Source: Erwinia piriflorinigrans CFBP 5888
GTDB lineage: Bacteria > Pseudomonadota > Gammaproteobacteria > Enterobacterales > Enterobacteriaceae
Assembly (NCBI RefSeq): GCF_001050515.1
Contig: NZ_CAHS01000006.1
Location: 248,001-312,000, forward strand
Length of the DNA stretch: 64,000 nucleotides
Reading direction: 5' to 3'
Below the pieces are notes generated by a model, which saw only the letters and a list, made by a program, of their open reading frames with translations, was not told the origin of the DNA and searched no databases. Shown piece by piece: positions 17,362 through 27,455 of this stretch. The position numbers were made by a program, and so were the translations under genes. The stretch's first letter is position 1; every line of letters begins with the position of its first letter.

Positions 17362-17856
17362 AATCAGTCAGCCTGTCCTAAGAATAGTAGCCAGTGCCAC
17401 ACCACTAACGGCGGCGATCGTCGGGATGGCGCTGCCTGCTATCCGTAATGGTAAAAGTCGCAAAGATCATTGCTATACTCACATTACGTTCAATAAATTT
17501 ATCATTATTAATTGTGAAAACGTGAGAGCTATCTAAAAATTTCTCTCACTATCAAAACCATCTTCATTTTAATTCAAAAATATCAATGTCTTATTATTTT
17601 GTCTTGTGGGCGTTCTGGGTGGGGGGAATTATTATACAGGACTTTGTCGGGGGTTTTTGACAACAGATACTAAACTGAGATAACGGTTTTCTATGAAGAA
17701 TTGATATGACGTCATTGGCGTAAAAGGTGAAACGGCGGACGTTTTATTTCAGTCTATTTCTGCGCAGTGTGTTATTACGTCATCCGCTATCGTGATGGTA
17801 TGTAGAAGGTGGCGGACCTTGAGTGTCGGGTCCGCCATGATGAAAGGTGGGTGAGA
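17362..17856. other. Intergenic region between the TetR gene and mltC, no gene seen
   Basis: About 495 AT-rich bases. It holds the TetR gene's promoter at its left side. A dyad at 17810-17837 (TGGCGGACC / GGTCCGCCA), 20 bases past the mltC stop, is probably the mltC transcription end, although no T-run follows it. No frame longer than about 60 codons with a plausible ribosome site was found. Confidence 0.6.
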
Positions 17857-18936
17857 CTAGTAGCGGTGGTAGCCTTTCTGGGCGTTGTTCACTTTATTCA
17901 GGTAACGACGTGACTCGGCAGAAGGATGTTTGTTAGTCAGCGTTTGGTAGACCTCAGTAGGTGACAGGCCGTTAATCGCGCTGAAAGCACGATCTTTATC
18001 GCTGGAAAACACCCGTAGTACGCTACCCGCTCCGCCGTTATACGCGGTAATGACCGCATAGCGACGTGAGGTTGGGTTACTGATGCCGGCAAGATAGCTG
18101 CCCTGAAGCAAGGACAGATAGGCTGTTCCGGCATCGATGTTGTTTTCCGGGTCCAGCAGATAGCTGCGGCTGGGTTTGCCCCATTTCCCCTTCATGCGGA
18201 AAACGTCGAGACCGGCAGTATGCTGCACGACCTGCATCAGACCCAACGCATCAGCATGGCTTACCGCATAGGGGTTAAAGCTTGATTCAATCTGCATAAT
18301 CGCCAGGATTAGCGACTGATCGACGCCGTAGCGCTCTGCGGCTTTGCGCACCATAGGCAGGTATTTATGTGCACGTTTATCGAGATGGTTTGGCACCATC
18401 GGGATGGTAACCGACCATATTGTATGCAGGCCGGAATTTCGACGTTGCAGTTTATTCTGGAGCAGGTAGTCAGCAAAACTGGCGGCGCGCCCCTGCCAGC
18501 GAATTGGCTGCCCGGTGTTATCCAGTACCTGGCCGTAAAGCAGCGGCTCCTTGCCGAGCTGAATATCATTGGCGTCAGAATAAAGGTCGACGTTACCGGG
18601 ATCTTCGCCGATTAACAGAGTGGTAACGATCGCCTGACGCAGGCTGGCCGTTGGGTCGGTACCGGCGATGGTTTCAATGGTGATGCTACCGGCGTCAAAG
18701 TTAATATGGCTACGGGTATAGTATCCATCGCTGTACTTCACATAGTCTTTCGGACCTGCGATCAGTACTTCATTGATTCCCCAAATATTTTCGATGTTGT
18801 GGGCAAATTGTCCCATCAAGATATCAAAGGCGTTGGTGTCTTTAACCCACTCTTCATGGAAGACGTTAGGTTTCTTGCTGGAGCAGGAGATCAACAGCGG
18901 TGCAATAATTAGTAAAGAAATCAGTTTCTTGTTCAT
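17857..18936 (-). CDS. mltC: Membrane-bound lytic murein transglycosylase C
   Basis: 359 residues. A lipoprotein signal ends in LLISC, so the protein should be anchored in the outer membrane. An N-terminal MltC domain (about 25-185) is followed by an SLT domain: [20 protein letters not shown] carries the catalytic Glu, then [12 protein letters not shown] and AYNGGAG. It cleaves peptidoglycan to 1,6-anhydromuropeptides. Length and sequence match the E. coli enzyme. It is the last gene of a minus-strand mutY-yggX-mltC group, 50 bases after yggX. Confidence 0.95.
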   Translation of the reverse strand: MNKKLISLLIIAPLLISCSSKKPNVFHEEWVKDTNAFDILMGQFAHNIENIWGINEVLIAGPKDYVKYSDGYYTRSHINFDAGSITIETIAGTDPTASLRQAIVTTLLIGEDPGNVDLYSDANDIQLGKEPLLYGQVLDNTGQPIRWQGRAASFADYLLQNKLQRRNSGLHTIWSVTIPMVPNHLDKRAHKYLPMVRKAAERYGVDQSLILAIMQIESSFNPYAVSHADALGLMQVVQHTAGLDVFRMKGKWGKPSRSYLLDPENNIDAGTAYLSLLQGSYLAGISNPTSRRYAVITAYNGGAGSVLRVFSSDKDRAFSAINGLSPTEVYQTLTNKHPSAESRRYLNKVNNAQKGYHRY

Positions 18937-18986
18937 TTTCGTACATTGCCCACAAATTAGAAGGCCTCCTCATTGAGGCCCAATGC

Positions 18987-19259
18987 TTATTCTTCCGGCG
19001 GGGTATAACCTTCTATATGAACCTCATGGCCTTCAAACAGGAAATTAATCATCTCCTGTTCCAGCAATTTGCGGTCATCAGGGTTCATCATACTGAGTTT
19101 CTTTTCATTGATCAGCATGGTCTGTTTCGCCATCCATTTTGACCAGGCCTCTTTCGAAATCTCGTTAAAGATACGTTTACCGATTTCACCGGGGTATAGC
19201 TGGAAATCTTGTCCTTCGGCATCACGTTGCAGGAACGTGCAAAAAATAGTTCGGCTCAT
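18987..19259 (-). CDS. yggX: Probable Fe(2+)-trafficking protein YggX
   Basis: 90 residues, full length. Starts [20 protein letters not shown] with the single conserved Cys7 of the family. Cytoplasmic; linked to iron handling and protection of Fe-S proteins from oxidative damage in E. coli and Salmonella. The ATG directly follows the mutY stop codon with no gap, so the two are translated in tandem; MutY itself is an Fe-S enzyme. Confidence 0.95.
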   Translation of the reverse strand: MSRTIFCTFLQRDAEGQDFQLYPGEIGKRIFNEISKEAWSKWMAKQTMLINEKKLSMMNPDDRKLLEQEMINFLFEGHEVHIEGYTPPEE

Positions 19260-20345
19260 TTACTCTTCCTCTTCTGTCGCGCGAGCGCTCAGCGTCATTT
19301 GTTGTGGCTGGCGCAGCTGCTGTAGCAGGCGATCCACCGGTGCGGCCAGCCCCACGGCGGGCGGCTGCGCTAAGTTATACCAGAGACCTGCGCCATCATC
19401 CATTGCCACTCGGGCAGAAGGCAGATCCAGCCACATAGGCACAATATCCAGGTGGAAATGGCTGAAGGTATGGCGGAACGCATTCATCTGTTGCAGTTTA
19501 CTGTCATCAATCCCACGGACGCGCAGTGCCGCGCGCAGCTCGGGCTCGGTAGCGTACTGCGGGAAACAGAATAACCCGCCCCAAAGCCCGACCGGGGGGC
19601 GCTGTTCCAGCCATACATCCTGGCCCTGCTGCATTAGCAGCAGCCATCCGCTGCGTTGAGGGATAGTCTGTTTGGGTTTTTTTCCCGGATACTGTGCCCA
19701 GCTGCCGTGTGCATATGCCATGCAGCCGTTATTCAGCGGGCAGATTTCACATTTTGGCTTGGAACGCGTGCATACCATCGCACCGAGATCCATCATCGCC
19801 TGATTAAACTGGCTAACGCCGTTGGCGGGAGTCACGTCTTCACTGATTTGCCACAGGCGTTTTTCCACCTCTTTTTTAGCTGGCCAGCCTGCTACGGCAT
19901 AACAGCGAGCCAGCACGCGCTTGACGTTGCCATCAAGGATAGGAAAATGCTTACCCAGCGCCAGCGACAGGATAGCACCGGCAGTTGAGCGGCCAACGCC
20001 GGGCAGATCGGCGACTTCGGCAAAAGTTTGCGGGAAAATTCCACCATGCTTCTCAACCACGGTTTTCGCCGCCTTATGCAAATTGCGCGCGCGGGCGTAA
20101 TAGCCGAGGCCGGTCCAGAGATGCAGCACTTCATCAAGCGGGGCGGCGGCCAGGTCGCTCACATCGGGGAAGCGCGCCATAAAGCGCTCGAAGTAGGGAA
20201 TAACGGTGGCGACCTGCGTCTGCTGCAACATCACTTCAGATAGCCAGACTTTATAAGGCGTTTTTTCCAGCTGCCACGGCAAAGTTTTACGGCCATAGCG
20301 CTGATACCAGTCCAGTACCTGCTGTGAGAACTGCGATGCCTGCAT
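19260..20345 (-). CDS. mutY: Adenine DNA glycosylase MutY
   Basis: 361 residues. Removes adenine mispaired with 8-oxoguanine. The helix-hairpin-helix with [12 protein letters not shown], catalytic Asp in [10 protein letters not shown] and the four-Cys iron-sulfur loop ([17 protein letters not shown]) are all present. The C-terminal NUDIX-like domain (about 230-345) recognises 8-oxoG. It ends in a Glu-rich tail. It diverges from trmB, with about 220 bases between the starts for both promoters. Confidence 0.96.
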   Translation of the reverse strand: MQASQFSQQVLDWYQRYGRKTLPWQLEKTPYKVWLSEVMLQQTQVATVIPYFERFMARFPDVSDLAAAPLDEVLHLWTGLGYYARARNLHKAAKTVVEKHGGIFPQTFAEVADLPGVGRSTAGAILSLALGKHFPILDGNVKRVLARCYAVAGWPAKKEVEKRLWQISEDVTPANGVSQFNQAMMDLGAMVCTRSKPKCEICPLNNGCMAYAHGSWAQYPGKKPKQTIPQRSGWLLLMQQGQDVWLEQRPPVGLWGGLFCFPQYATEPELRAALRVRGIDDSKLQQMNAFRHTFSHFHLDIVPMWLDLPSARVAMDDGAGLWYNLAQPPAVGLAAPVDRLLQQLRQPQQMTLSARATEEEE

Positions 20346-20565
20346 AGTGTCTGTTTCCGCCCATCATTCAGATAAATCAGGCAGGGATTCCAGCACAGAC
20401 AATAACCAGTGTAAACCGGTTATTCACTGCAATTTATGAATGGTGTGGGCGTACAGAGACTTCTGTGCAGACGGGGGCGATATTGCCAGCCAGCCCGGCC
20501 TTTATGTTTTCACTCCCGGAGGGCATAATGCCCGCTTTCTACAGTGCACAGTTGCAGGCAGAATC

Positions 20566-21285
20566 ATGAAAAACGATGTTATCTCACCGGAATTTGACGA
20601 AAACGGTCGCGCTCTGCGCCGGATCCGCAGCTTTGTACGTCGCCAGGGCCGCCTGACCAAAGGTCAACAGCAGGCGCTGGATCAGTTGTGGCCGGTGATG
20701 GGCGTTGAGTATCAGCCGGAACCGGTGGATTTAACCGCTCTGTTTGGCCGGGAAGCCCCGCTGGTGTTAGAAATCGGCTTTGGTATGGGCGCATCCCTGG
20801 TCGCTATGGCTGCCAACAATCCACAGCAGAACTTCCTCGGTATTGAAGTGCATTCACCGGGCGTGGGTGCCTGCCTGGCAACGGCGCAAGAGGCCGGGGT
20901 GAATAACCTGCGCGTGATGTGTCATGACGCGGTAGAAGTGCTGAATACGATGATCCCGGATAACTCGCTGCGTATGGTACAGCTGTTTTTCCCGGACCCG
21001 TGGCATAAGGCGCGTCATAATAAACGGCGCATTGTGCAGGTGCCGTTCGCCGATCTGGTGATGCGTAAGCTGAAACTGGGCGGCGTGTTCCATATGGCAA
21101 CCGACTGGGAAGCCTATGCGCAACATATGCTGGAGGTGATGAACAGCATCGACGGCTATAAAAACCAGTCACAAAGCGGCGACTGGGTTCCGCGCCCGGA
21201 ATCGCGACCGCTAACGAAATTTGAGCAGCGTGGTCAGCGTCTTGGCCACGGTGTATGGGATCTGATGTTTGAGAGGGTTAAATAA
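20566..21285 (+). CDS. trmB: tRNA (guanine-N7)-methyltransferase
   Basis: 239 residues from ATG 20566, which gives [19 protein letters not shown], the same start as E. coli TrmB; the frame is open further upstream but unlike the family. The SAM site [11 protein letters not shown] and the substrate motif [14 protein letters not shown] are present. Makes m7G46 in tRNA. Its stop codon overlaps the yggL start by one base (TAATG), so the two are coupled. Confidence 0.95.
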   Translation: MKNDVISPEFDENGRALRRIRSFVRRQGRLTKGQQQALDQLWPVMGVEYQPEPVDLTALFGREAPLVLEIGFGMGASLVAMAANNPQQNFLGIEVHSPGVGACLATAQEAGVNNLRVMCHDAVEVLNTMIPDNSLRMVQLFFPDPWHKARHNKRRIVQVPFADLVMRKLKLGGVFHMATDWEAYAQHMLEVMNSIDGYKNQSQSGDWVPRPESRPLTKFEQRGQRLGHGVWDLMFERVK

Positions 21286-21611
21286 TGGCTACACAACGCA
21301 GTCGTCGTCTTCGCAAGAAAATGCACATTGATGAGTTTCAGGAGCTGGGTTTCGCTGTCGGCTTCACCTTCCCTGAGGGGAGCGACGAGAAGACCATCGA
21401 CAGCACCGTTGATGCGATGATCGATGAAGTGATTGCCCCTAACGGACTGGCGTTTGACGGTAGCGGCTATTTGCAGTGGGAAGGTCTGGTCTGCCTGCAA
21501 AAAATCGGCAAATGCACGGATGAACATCGTGAGCTGGTGAAAAACTGGCTGGAAGCGCGCCAGCTGAATGACGTAAAAGTCACCGAACTTTTTGACGTCT
21601 GGTGGGACTAA
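21285..21611 (+). CDS. yggL: YggL family 50S ribosome-associated protein
   Basis: 108 residues of the DUF469 family, with the basic start [20 protein letters not shown], an acidic middle and the conserved WLEARQLNDVKVTELFDVWW end. In E. coli YggL binds the 50S subunit; its precise role is unsettled. Translationally coupled to trmB and followed by a strong terminator. Confidence 0.93.
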   Translation: MATQRSRRLRKKMHIDEFQELGFAVGFTFPEGSDEKTIDSTVDAMIDEVIAPNGLAFDGSGYLQWEGLVCLQKIGKCTDEHRELVKNWLEARQLNDVKVTELFDVWWD

Positions 21612-21689
21612 GTATACCAGGACGCAGTTGAAAACCCCGGCGGAACCTAAAGCAGCGTCCGCCTGCGGGACATTCACCATCGTTTAACA

Positions 21690-21721
21690 GGGGGTGACCG
21701 TTTTGTCGGTCGCCCCCTTTT
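21690..21721 (+). terminator. Terminator of trmB-yggL
   Basis: GGGGGTGACCG and CGGTCGCCCCC pair over 11 bases (one G-T wobble) around TTTTGT and are followed by TTTT. Confidence 0.85.
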
Positions 21722-21740
21722 CCTATCAAGGAGTAGAACC

Positions 21741-22457
21741 ATGCGCAAAACTCTATTCAGTGGAGCATTGCTGCTGCTGGCCGCTGGCCAGGCTCAGGCA
21801 GACTATCAGTGTCGCGTTAATCCTCAGGACGATATTGTTATCAGCCCACAGCAGGTGAAAGTGGTGGGAGCCAGCGGCAATCTGTCGATCTCGCCATCGG
21901 GTGACGTGCAGCGAAACGGCAATCTGGTGAGCACTGACCCGGCGACCCGGCAAAAGGCTGTCGACTATCAGAACGCGTTGCGCCGTGATTTACCGTGGAT
22001 TGACAGCGGCGCGAAACAGCGACTGGAAAAAGGTCGTGTGGCGTTGGACCGGGTGATTGTCGATAAGCTGGGACAGAGCAGCAGCGTGCGTAAACGCCTG
22101 ATCACGTTGGATGGTCAGCTGAAACAGCAGATGAATCGAATTATTGAGCATCGTAGCGATGGCCTGACCTTCCACCATCAGGCGGTGGCAGAAGTCCGCC
22201 AGGACGGTGAGCAGCTGGTACAAAGCGCGCTAGGCGGCGTGGTGCAGGACAGCCTGAATGAGATGGGCACTAAGTCAGTGGGTAACGGCGATAATCCATT
22301 GCAGGCGATCATGGGCAACCTGGGGGGCTTACAGCAGTCGATTCAGTCTGAATGGAACAACCAGCAGCAGGATTTTCAGAATTTTGGCCATGAAGTCTGT
22401 AATCGCGTGATTAGCCTGGAAGACCAACGTAAGGCGTTGATTGCCGGATTAAAGTAA
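21741..22457 (+). CDS. yggN: YggN family (DUF2884) periplasmic protein
   Basis: 238 residues with signal peptide 1-20 (AGQAQA). The mature part matches the DUF2884 family: CRVNPQDDIVISPQQVKV near the start, then helical Gln-rich segments and EWNNQQQDFQNFGHEVCNRV near the end. Two Cys (near 24 and 221) might form a disulfide. Function unknown. A good ribosome site (AAGGAG) precedes the start, placed just after the yggL terminator, so it has its own promoter or depends on read-through. Confidence 0.92.
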   Translation: MRKTLFSGALLLLAAGQAQADYQCRVNPQDDIVISPQQVKVVGASGNLSISPSGDVQRNGNLVSTDPATRQKAVDYQNALRRDLPWIDSGAKQRLEKGRVALDRVIVDKLGQSSSVRKRLITLDGQLKQQMNRIIEHRSDGLTFHHQAVAEVRQDGEQLVQSALGGVVQDSLNEMGTKSVGNGDNPLQAIMGNLGGLQQSIQSEWNNQQQDFQNFGHEVCNRVISLEDQRKALIAGLK

Positions 22458-22616
22458 TAAGCTGAATTCTGCCACACCGGGAGATTTCTGAAGTGCCTCC
22501 GGCAAAGGATCTATAAAGGTTATATTTTCATTTTTTTGACCGTGGGCTATTAGACGCCGCATCTTTTCACTGACGTATAGCCAGAAACTTCCTTAAAAGA
22601 CCGCTGCTGCTAAACA

Positions 22617-22646
22617 CCCGGCAAGGATTCAGCTTATCTTGCCGGG
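22617..22646 (-). terminator. Probable terminator after hemW
   Basis: CCCGGCAAG and CTTGCCGGG form a perfect 9-bp stem with a 12-base loop, 16 bases past the hemW stop. On the minus strand it is followed by TGTTTAGC, a weak T-run. Confidence 0.55.
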
Positions 22647-22661
22647 AAGAGTGCCCCGAAG

Positions 22662-23798
22662 CTATTCAGCCAGGAACAGCTCCAGCAGCGAGTTCAGAAA
22701 CAGTTTACCTTTCTCGGTGATTTGCCAGTATTCCGCCGTCTCCGTTAAATAGCCTTTAGCCAGCGCGGTGTCGATCTGCGCCCGGATGCTGTGCTCTGAC
22801 AGGCCGGTATAGCGCGTATATTCGGCGCGTGGGGCGGCCTCCAGCAGGCGAAAGCGGTTCATAAAGAACTCGAACGGCTTCTCGGCATCTGCCACCTCAA
22901 CACGTTTATCCAGATAGTTACCGGCCATAAAACCACGCGGATGGCGAGTTTTGCTGGTGCGGATAATTGTTCCGTCAGGCTGGGTCAGTTTACCGTGTGC
23001 GCCGCAGCCAATGCCGAGATAATCACCGAAACGCCAGTAGTTCAGATTGTGTTCGCAGCGATAGCCGGGTTTGGCATAGGCGGAAGTTTCATACTGCTGA
23101 TAGCCAGCGGCGCTCAGCAGCTGATGGCCCTGCTCGAAAATATCCCACAGGTCGTCTTCATCAGGTAAGCGTGGCGGCCTTGAGGCAAACAGCGTATTCG
23201 GCTCTATAGTCAGCTGATACCACGACAGATGCGGCGGATTCAGGGCTATCGCCTGACGCAGATCGTCCAGAGCCTCCTCCAGCGACTGATCCGGCAGGCC
23301 GTGCATCAGGTCAAGGTTGAAGCTGCGCAAGCCGAGACCGGCGGCAAGTTCCGCCGCGCGTCGCGCTTCCTCCGGGCCGTGAATGCGCCCGAGGCGCTGT
23401 AGTTTCGCCGGGCTGAAACTCTGTACGCCAATGGAAATACGGTTAATCCCGGCGCGCTGATAGCCGCTAAAGCGATCGGCCTCGACCGCGCCGGGATTGG
23501 CTTCCATGGTGATCTCCGCCTCCGGCGACAGCGGCAGCCTTGCGCGCACGCCATCCAGCAGCATCTGCATCGCCTCGCTGCTTAGCAGGCTGGGCGTACC
23601 GCCACCGATAAAGAGAGTGCCGACCTCGCGCCCCGATGTCAGGGGCAGGTCAATGTCCAGATCGTTCAGCAGGTGCTGCACATACTCTTCATGCGGCACC
23701 TCGCCTTTCAACGCGTGGGAGTTGAAATCGCAATAGGGGCATTTCTGCACACACCAGGGGATATGGATATACAGGCTTAATGCGGGCAAATTAACCAT
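22662..23798 (-). CDS. hemW: Radical SAM heme chaperone HemW
   Basis: 378 residues. CVQKCPYC (Cys16, 20, 23) is the CxxxCxxC radical SAM cluster motif, followed by [12 protein letters not shown] and [11 protein letters not shown]. The HemN-like C-terminal domain is present ([20 protein letters not shown]). HemW delivers heme to respiratory enzymes and lacks coproporphyrinogen oxidase activity. Its start overlaps the rdgB end by 8 bases. Confidence 0.95.
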   Translation of the reverse strand: MVNLPALSLYIHIPWCVQKCPYCDFNSHALKGEVPHEEYVQHLLNDLDIDLPLTSGREVGTLFIGGGTPSLLSSEAMQMLLDGVRARLPLSPEAEITMEANPGAVEADRFSGYQRAGINRISIGVQSFSPAKLQRLGRIHGPEEARRAAELAAGLGLRSFNLDLMHGLPDQSLEEALDDLRQAIALNPPHLSWYQLTIEPNTLFASRPPRLPDEDDLWDIFEQGHQLLSAAGYQQYETSAYAKPGYRCEHNLNYWRFGDYLGIGCGAHGKLTQPDGTIIRTSKTRHPRGFMAGNYLDKRVEVADAEKPFEFFMNRFRLLEAAPRAEYTRYTGLSEHSIRAQIDTALAKGYLTETAEYWQITEKGKLFLNSLLELFLAE

Positions 23799-24384
23799 GT
23801 TTCATCGCGCTCAGCAGCATGTTCAGCGCTTTTCCTCGATGGGATACGGCCAGCTTTTCGCTTTTACTTAACTCGGCCGCAGTTTTGCCCAACTCCGGGA
23901 CAAAGAAAATCGGATCGTAGCCGAAGCCGCCAACGCCAGAAGCGGTACGCGCAATTTCACCCGTCCAGCTGCCGTGGAACACCAGCGGCGTCGGATCGGC
24001 CGCATGGCGCAAATACACCAGCACGCAGTGAAAATGCGCCTGGCGTTCGCCATCCGGTACGGCATTCAGCGCCGCCAGGAGTTTATCCAGATTCTGCTGG
24101 TCAGAGGCATCTTCACCCGCATAGCGAGCTGAATAAATACCCGGCGCTCCGCCAAGTACGTCCACCGCCAGGCCCGAATCGTCGGCAATAGCCGGTAGCC
24201 CGGTTACGGCTGAAGCGTGACGCGCCTTCAGGATGGCGTTCTCAATAAAGGTCAAACCGGTTTCTTCGGCTGACTCTACGCCCAGCTCGGTCTGCGCCAC
24301 AATATCAAGGCCAAACGCGGCCAGCAGGTCGGCCAGCTCACGCACCTTACCAGGGTTGCCGGTGGCGAGTACAACTTTTTGCAT
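23791..24384 (-). CDS. rdgB: dITP/XTP pyrophosphatase RdgB
   Basis: 197 residues from ATG 24384 ([20 protein letters not shown]), the family start; a 31-residue upstream extension is open but not conserved. Substrate and metal motifs include [27 protein letters not shown] and GFGYDPIF. It removes non-canonical purine nucleotides from the pool. It lies directly after yggT; in E. coli yggU is between them and is missing here. Confidence 0.96.
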   Translation of the reverse strand: MQKVVLATGNPGKVRELADLLAAFGLDIVAQTELGVESAEETGLTFIENAILKARHASAVTGLPAIADDSGLAVDVLGGAPGIYSARYAGEDASDQQNLDKLLAALNAVPDGERQAHFHCVLVYLRHAADPTPLVFHGSWTGEIARTASGVGGFGYDPIFFVPELGKTAAELSKSEKLAVSHRGKALNMLLSAMKHG

Positions 24385-24519
24385 AGTCAATCCAGATTGT
24401 TGTTTCATTTGATCAGCCGCCAAAATAACTGCGGCTGCAAGCGGGGGAAGAGGTTCCGCCCCGGCGGCTGAAGTCAAGTCAGTGGCCGGGGCGCTGCAAC
24501 GACAGGGAGTAAAGCGGTG

Positions 24520-25059
24520 TTAGAATTGCGCCCAGCCTGGCACATATTCCAGCCCAAGGAAATTCAGCATATACAGAACCAGGATCACCGCCATTGCCGA
24601 GAAGTCGATACCTCCCATCGCCGGGATAATGCGGCGGATCGGTGCCATTAACGGCTCTGTCAGTTGTAACAGCACATAATCAACCGGGTTACGGCCTTGG
24701 CTTATCCAGCTCATCAACGAACGCACGATAATCACCCAAAATACCAGTACGCCAGCGGCCTTAACCAGCAGCACCAGGCCCAGATAAAGGAAAATCGGGT
24801 CCGGGATAAACAGGCGCAGCATGACCGGAACCGACAGCACGCTGACGATATAAGCGATCAGCAATGAGGCGGTATCAAGCGGCCCGATGGAGGGGATAAT
24901 ACGCCGCAACGGTTTGACAATGGGCTGGGTAATTTTTACCACAAATTGCGAAAACGGGTTATAGAAGTCGCAACGTGCCCACTGCATCCAGATACGTAGT
25001 AACAGCACTTTGATATAAATCGCCATCACTGTGGTTACCAGAAAGATCAACGCTAACAT
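24520..25059 (-). CDS. yggT: YggT family inner-membrane protein
   Basis: 179 residues with two repeats of the YGGT domain, each with two membrane segments (FLVTTVMAIYIKVLLLRIW; VFWVIIVRSLMSWI) and the repeat motif NPFSQFVVKITQPIVKPLRR / NPVDYVLLQLTEPLMAPIRR. Implicated in osmotic tolerance and cell-division or envelope processes in different bacteria; exact role unclear. Starts 8 bases after yggS, so co-transcribed. Confidence 0.94.
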   Translation of the reverse strand: MLALIFLVTTVMAIYIKVLLLRIWMQWARCDFYNPFSQFVVKITQPIVKPLRRIIPSIGPLDTASLLIAYIVSVLSVPVMLRLFIPDPIFLYLGLVLLVKAAGVLVFWVIIVRSLMSWISQGRNPVDYVLLQLTEPLMAPIRRIIPAMGGIDFSAMAVILVLYMLNFLGLEYVPGWAQF

Positions 25060-25067
25060 GGGGTTCC

Positions 25068-25781
25068 TTAGTTGTTGTGTGTAGCGGCGGCACTGACGTA
25101 GTCGCGCGCGCCGAAAATGGCGGTGCCGATTCGCACCATAGTACTTCCCGCTGCAATCGCGGCGTCCATGTCATCACTCATTCCCAGCGAGAGAGTATCT
25201 ACGCAGGGATAATGCTGTTGCAGCTGTTTAAACGCAGCTGCCATCTGCTGACACACCGCCAGCTGACTCTCATAGTCGTCTTGCGGTGCCGGGATAGCCA
25301 TTACGCCGCGCAGCTTCAGACGCGGTAGCGCGGCTATCTGCTGTGCCAGCGCAGGCAGGTCTGCCAGCATAATGCCTGATTTGCTCTGCTCTGCGCTGAT
25401 ATTTATTTGAATCAGTACATTAAGCGGAGCCAGGGTCTCAGGCCGCTGCTGGCTAAGGCGCTCGGCAATGCGCAGGCGGTCGATGGTATGACACCAGTCA
25501 AAGTTCTCCGCCACCAGACGACTTTTATTGGATTGCAGCGGGCCGATAAAGTGCCAGACAAGGGCAGGATTTGCCAGTAGCTGGATTTTATCTACCCCTT
25601 CCTGCACGTAGTTTTCACCGAAGCAGCATTGTCCAGCGGCGACCGCTTCTTCGATGGCGCTCGCAGGTTTAGTTTTACTTACTGCAAGCAGCGTAATTTC
25701 TTGTGGATCGCGCCCGCATCGCGCTGCTGCTGCCGAGATCCGCTGGTGGACTTGCTGTAAGTTGTGCTTAATCGAAGTCAT
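25068..25781 (-). CDS. yggS: PLP homeostasis protein YggS
   Basis: 237 residues, single-domain TIM barrel of the alanine racemase fold. PLP-lysine motif LLAVSKTKPASAIEEA near 31-46; FGENYVQE, HFIGPLQSNK and the phosphate-binding SLGMSDDMDAAIAAGSTMVRIGTAIFG are all present. It binds PLP and controls amino acid and B6 balance without catalysing racemisation. It diverges from yggR with 15 bases between the starts, so the promoters overlap the coding ends. Confidence 0.96.
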   Translation of the reverse strand: MTSIKHNLQQVHQRISAAAARCGRDPQEITLLAVSKTKPASAIEEAVAAGQCCFGENYVQEGVDKIQLLANPALVWHFIGPLQSNKSRLVAENFDWCHTIDRLRIAERLSQQRPETLAPLNVLIQINISAEQSKSGIMLADLPALAQQIAALPRLKLRGVMAIPAPQDDYESQLAVCQQMAAAFKQLQQHYPCVDTLSLGMSDDMDAAIAAGSTMVRIGTAIFGARDYVSAAATHNN

Positions 25782-25796
25782 AGTCAGGGAAAAAAA

Positions 25797-26804
25797 ATGG
25801 GTATTGAGGATTTAGTGGCCCTTAGTGTAAAGCATAACGCGGGAGATCTGCACCTTTGCAGTGGACATTCGCCATTCTGGCGCTGTAACGGTCGACTGGA
25901 AGCGATACCCGATCGGCCCGTGCTGCAAGAAAAGTGGCTGGAAAGCGTTGCCGCAGACTGGCTGACCTCAGCGCAATATCATGAACTGACGCAGAACGGC
26001 CAGGTGGATTTTGCCCTGACGCTGGGCGATGGCGTGCGTCTGCGCGCTAATCTGTTTCGCCAGCGCCACGGGCTTTCGCTGGCGCTGCGTTTGATTGCCG
26101 GGCAGTGTCCGCCGCTGGCATCCCTGCACCTGCCTGCCGTGACTACTTCGTTGTTGCAAATGGAAGAGGGGCTTATTCTGATCACCGGCGCGACCGGTAG
26201 CGGTAAGTCCACCACGTTGGCGGCATTGATCGATGAGATGAACCAGCGGCAGCGACGGCATATTTTAACGCTGGAAGACCCGGTGGAATTTTTGCACCAC
26301 AGCGCACAATCGTTGATCCAACAGCGCGAGAAAGGGCTGCATTTCACCCGCTTTGACGCCGGGCTGCGGGCGGCGCTGCGTCAGGACCCGGATGTGATCC
26401 TGCTAGGGGAACTGCGCGATGCGGAAACCATTCGTCTGGCGCTGACGGCAGCTGAAACCGGGCATCTGGTGCTGGCGACACTGCATACCCGTGGTGCCAC
26501 GCAGGCGGTGGAACGACTGGTGGACGTGTTTCCGGGCGATGAAAAGAATCTGGTGCGTAGCCAGCTGGCGGGCAGCTTAAAGGCAGTGATTGCCCAGCGT
26601 TTGGTCACGTCAGTACAGGGCAGGGTGGCGCTGTTTGAAGTACTGGTGAATAGCCCGGCGGTAGCCAATTTAATCCGTGAAGGAAAAAATCATCAGTTGC
26701 CAGGGCTGTTGCAGACCGGCAGCCAGCAGGGGATGCAAACCTTTGAACAGAGCCTCGCCGAACGGAAAAAAATGGGCCTGGTGAGCACCGCGTCAGCGGC
26801 CTGA
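25797..26804 (+). CDS. yggR: PilT-like type IV pilus ATPase YggR
   Basis: 335 residues from ATG 25797 (MGIEDLVALSVKHNAGDLHL), chosen for similarity to E. coli YggR and the preceding AGGGA. Walker A GATGSGKSTT, Asp box LTLEDPVEFL, Walker B PDVILLGELRD and the His box HLVLATLHTRGA are intact. It resembles a retraction ATPase, but no pilus genes are nearby in the window. It faces the nrsF-like gene tail to tail with 9 bases between stops. Confidence 0.93.
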   Translation: MGIEDLVALSVKHNAGDLHLCSGHSPFWRCNGRLEAIPDRPVLQEKWLESVAADWLTSAQYHELTQNGQVDFALTLGDGVRLRANLFRQRHGLSLALRLIAGQCPPLASLHLPAVTTSLLQMEEGLILITGATGSGKSTTLAALIDEMNQRQRRHILTLEDPVEFLHHSAQSLIQQREKGLHFTRFDAGLRAALRQDPDVILLGELRDAETIRLALTAAETGHLVLATLHTRGATQAVERLVDVFPGDEKNLVRSQLAGSLKAVIAQRLVTSVQGRVALFEVLVNSPAVANLIREGKNHQLPGLLQTGSQQGMQTFEQSLAERKKMGLVSTASAA

Positions 26805-26813
26805 AACTCACCG

Positions 26814-27455
26814 CTACTGACCAAGACGGATCCATTTTCGTCCGGCCAGCATGGTGATAGCAGTAATCGTTATGCCTGCCGCGAGGTGCATAATAAAGTC
26901 GAACAGGTGTAGCTGAATCCCATGACATAAAGACAGCAGCACCGATGACATAAAAGCCGTTCCGCAACCTGCCAGCGCCAGGCACTGTGCGGGATAGAGC
27001 GAACGGGTACGATACAAACAGATAATTGAAATCACCATCATCGGCAGGCTGGCAGTCAGCATAAACAGATAGCAATGTATCCCCTCGCCGAATCTGCCCG
27101 CCGCCGCCGGATCGTGGGATGATGTCGTGTTCAGCAGATTGACAGCCAGCCAAAGCATGGCTGACAGGGCAGCCCACCTGAGGCGAAGTGGCTTGCGCCC
27201 GGCGATACTGAGATTAAACGCACCGGCAATGGCGCTGGTGCCGATGCTAAACGAAATCAGCAGCGAGATAAGCGCGTACAACGCTCCTGGCTGCGACCAG
27301 TCGGTATATTTGCTGTGAAATGCCCAGCTGCTGAGCATGCCGCAGGGAAGCACGGCGATAATCCAGGCGGCAACGCGCCAACCTGTTGGCCAGGTGCGTT
27401 TTACCGGGCTGGCCCTGTTGCTGAGCTGGTCGATCAGCCGATCATGATTTCTCAT
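26814..27455 (-). CDS. NrsF-like (DUF1109) membrane anti-sigma factor
   Basis: 213 residues from ATG 27455 (MRNHDRLIDQLSNRA), chosen because AAGGG precedes it; it overlaps the sigma gene's end by 14 bases. Six hydrophobic segments span about 30-205 (for example VAAWIIAVLPCGMLSSWAF and FGEGIHCYLFMLTASLPMMV), the topology of the DUF1109/NrsF family. In Caulobacter, NrsF binds SigF and needs two Cys to sense metal or redox stress; here Cys residues occur near 38, 128, 146, 157, 164 and 178. It should hold the adjacent sigma factor inactive at the inner membrane. Confidence 0.85.
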   Translation of the reverse strand: MRNHDRLIDQLSNRASPVKRTWPTGWRVAAWIIAVLPCGMLSSWAFHSKYTDWSQPGALYALISLLISFSIGTSAIAGAFNLSIAGRKPLRLRWAALSAMLWLAVNLLNTTSSHDPAAAGRFGEGIHCYLFMLTASLPMMVISIICLYRTRSLYPAQCLALAGCGTAFMSSVLLSLCHGIQLHLFDFIMHLAAGITITAITMLAGRKWIRLGQ

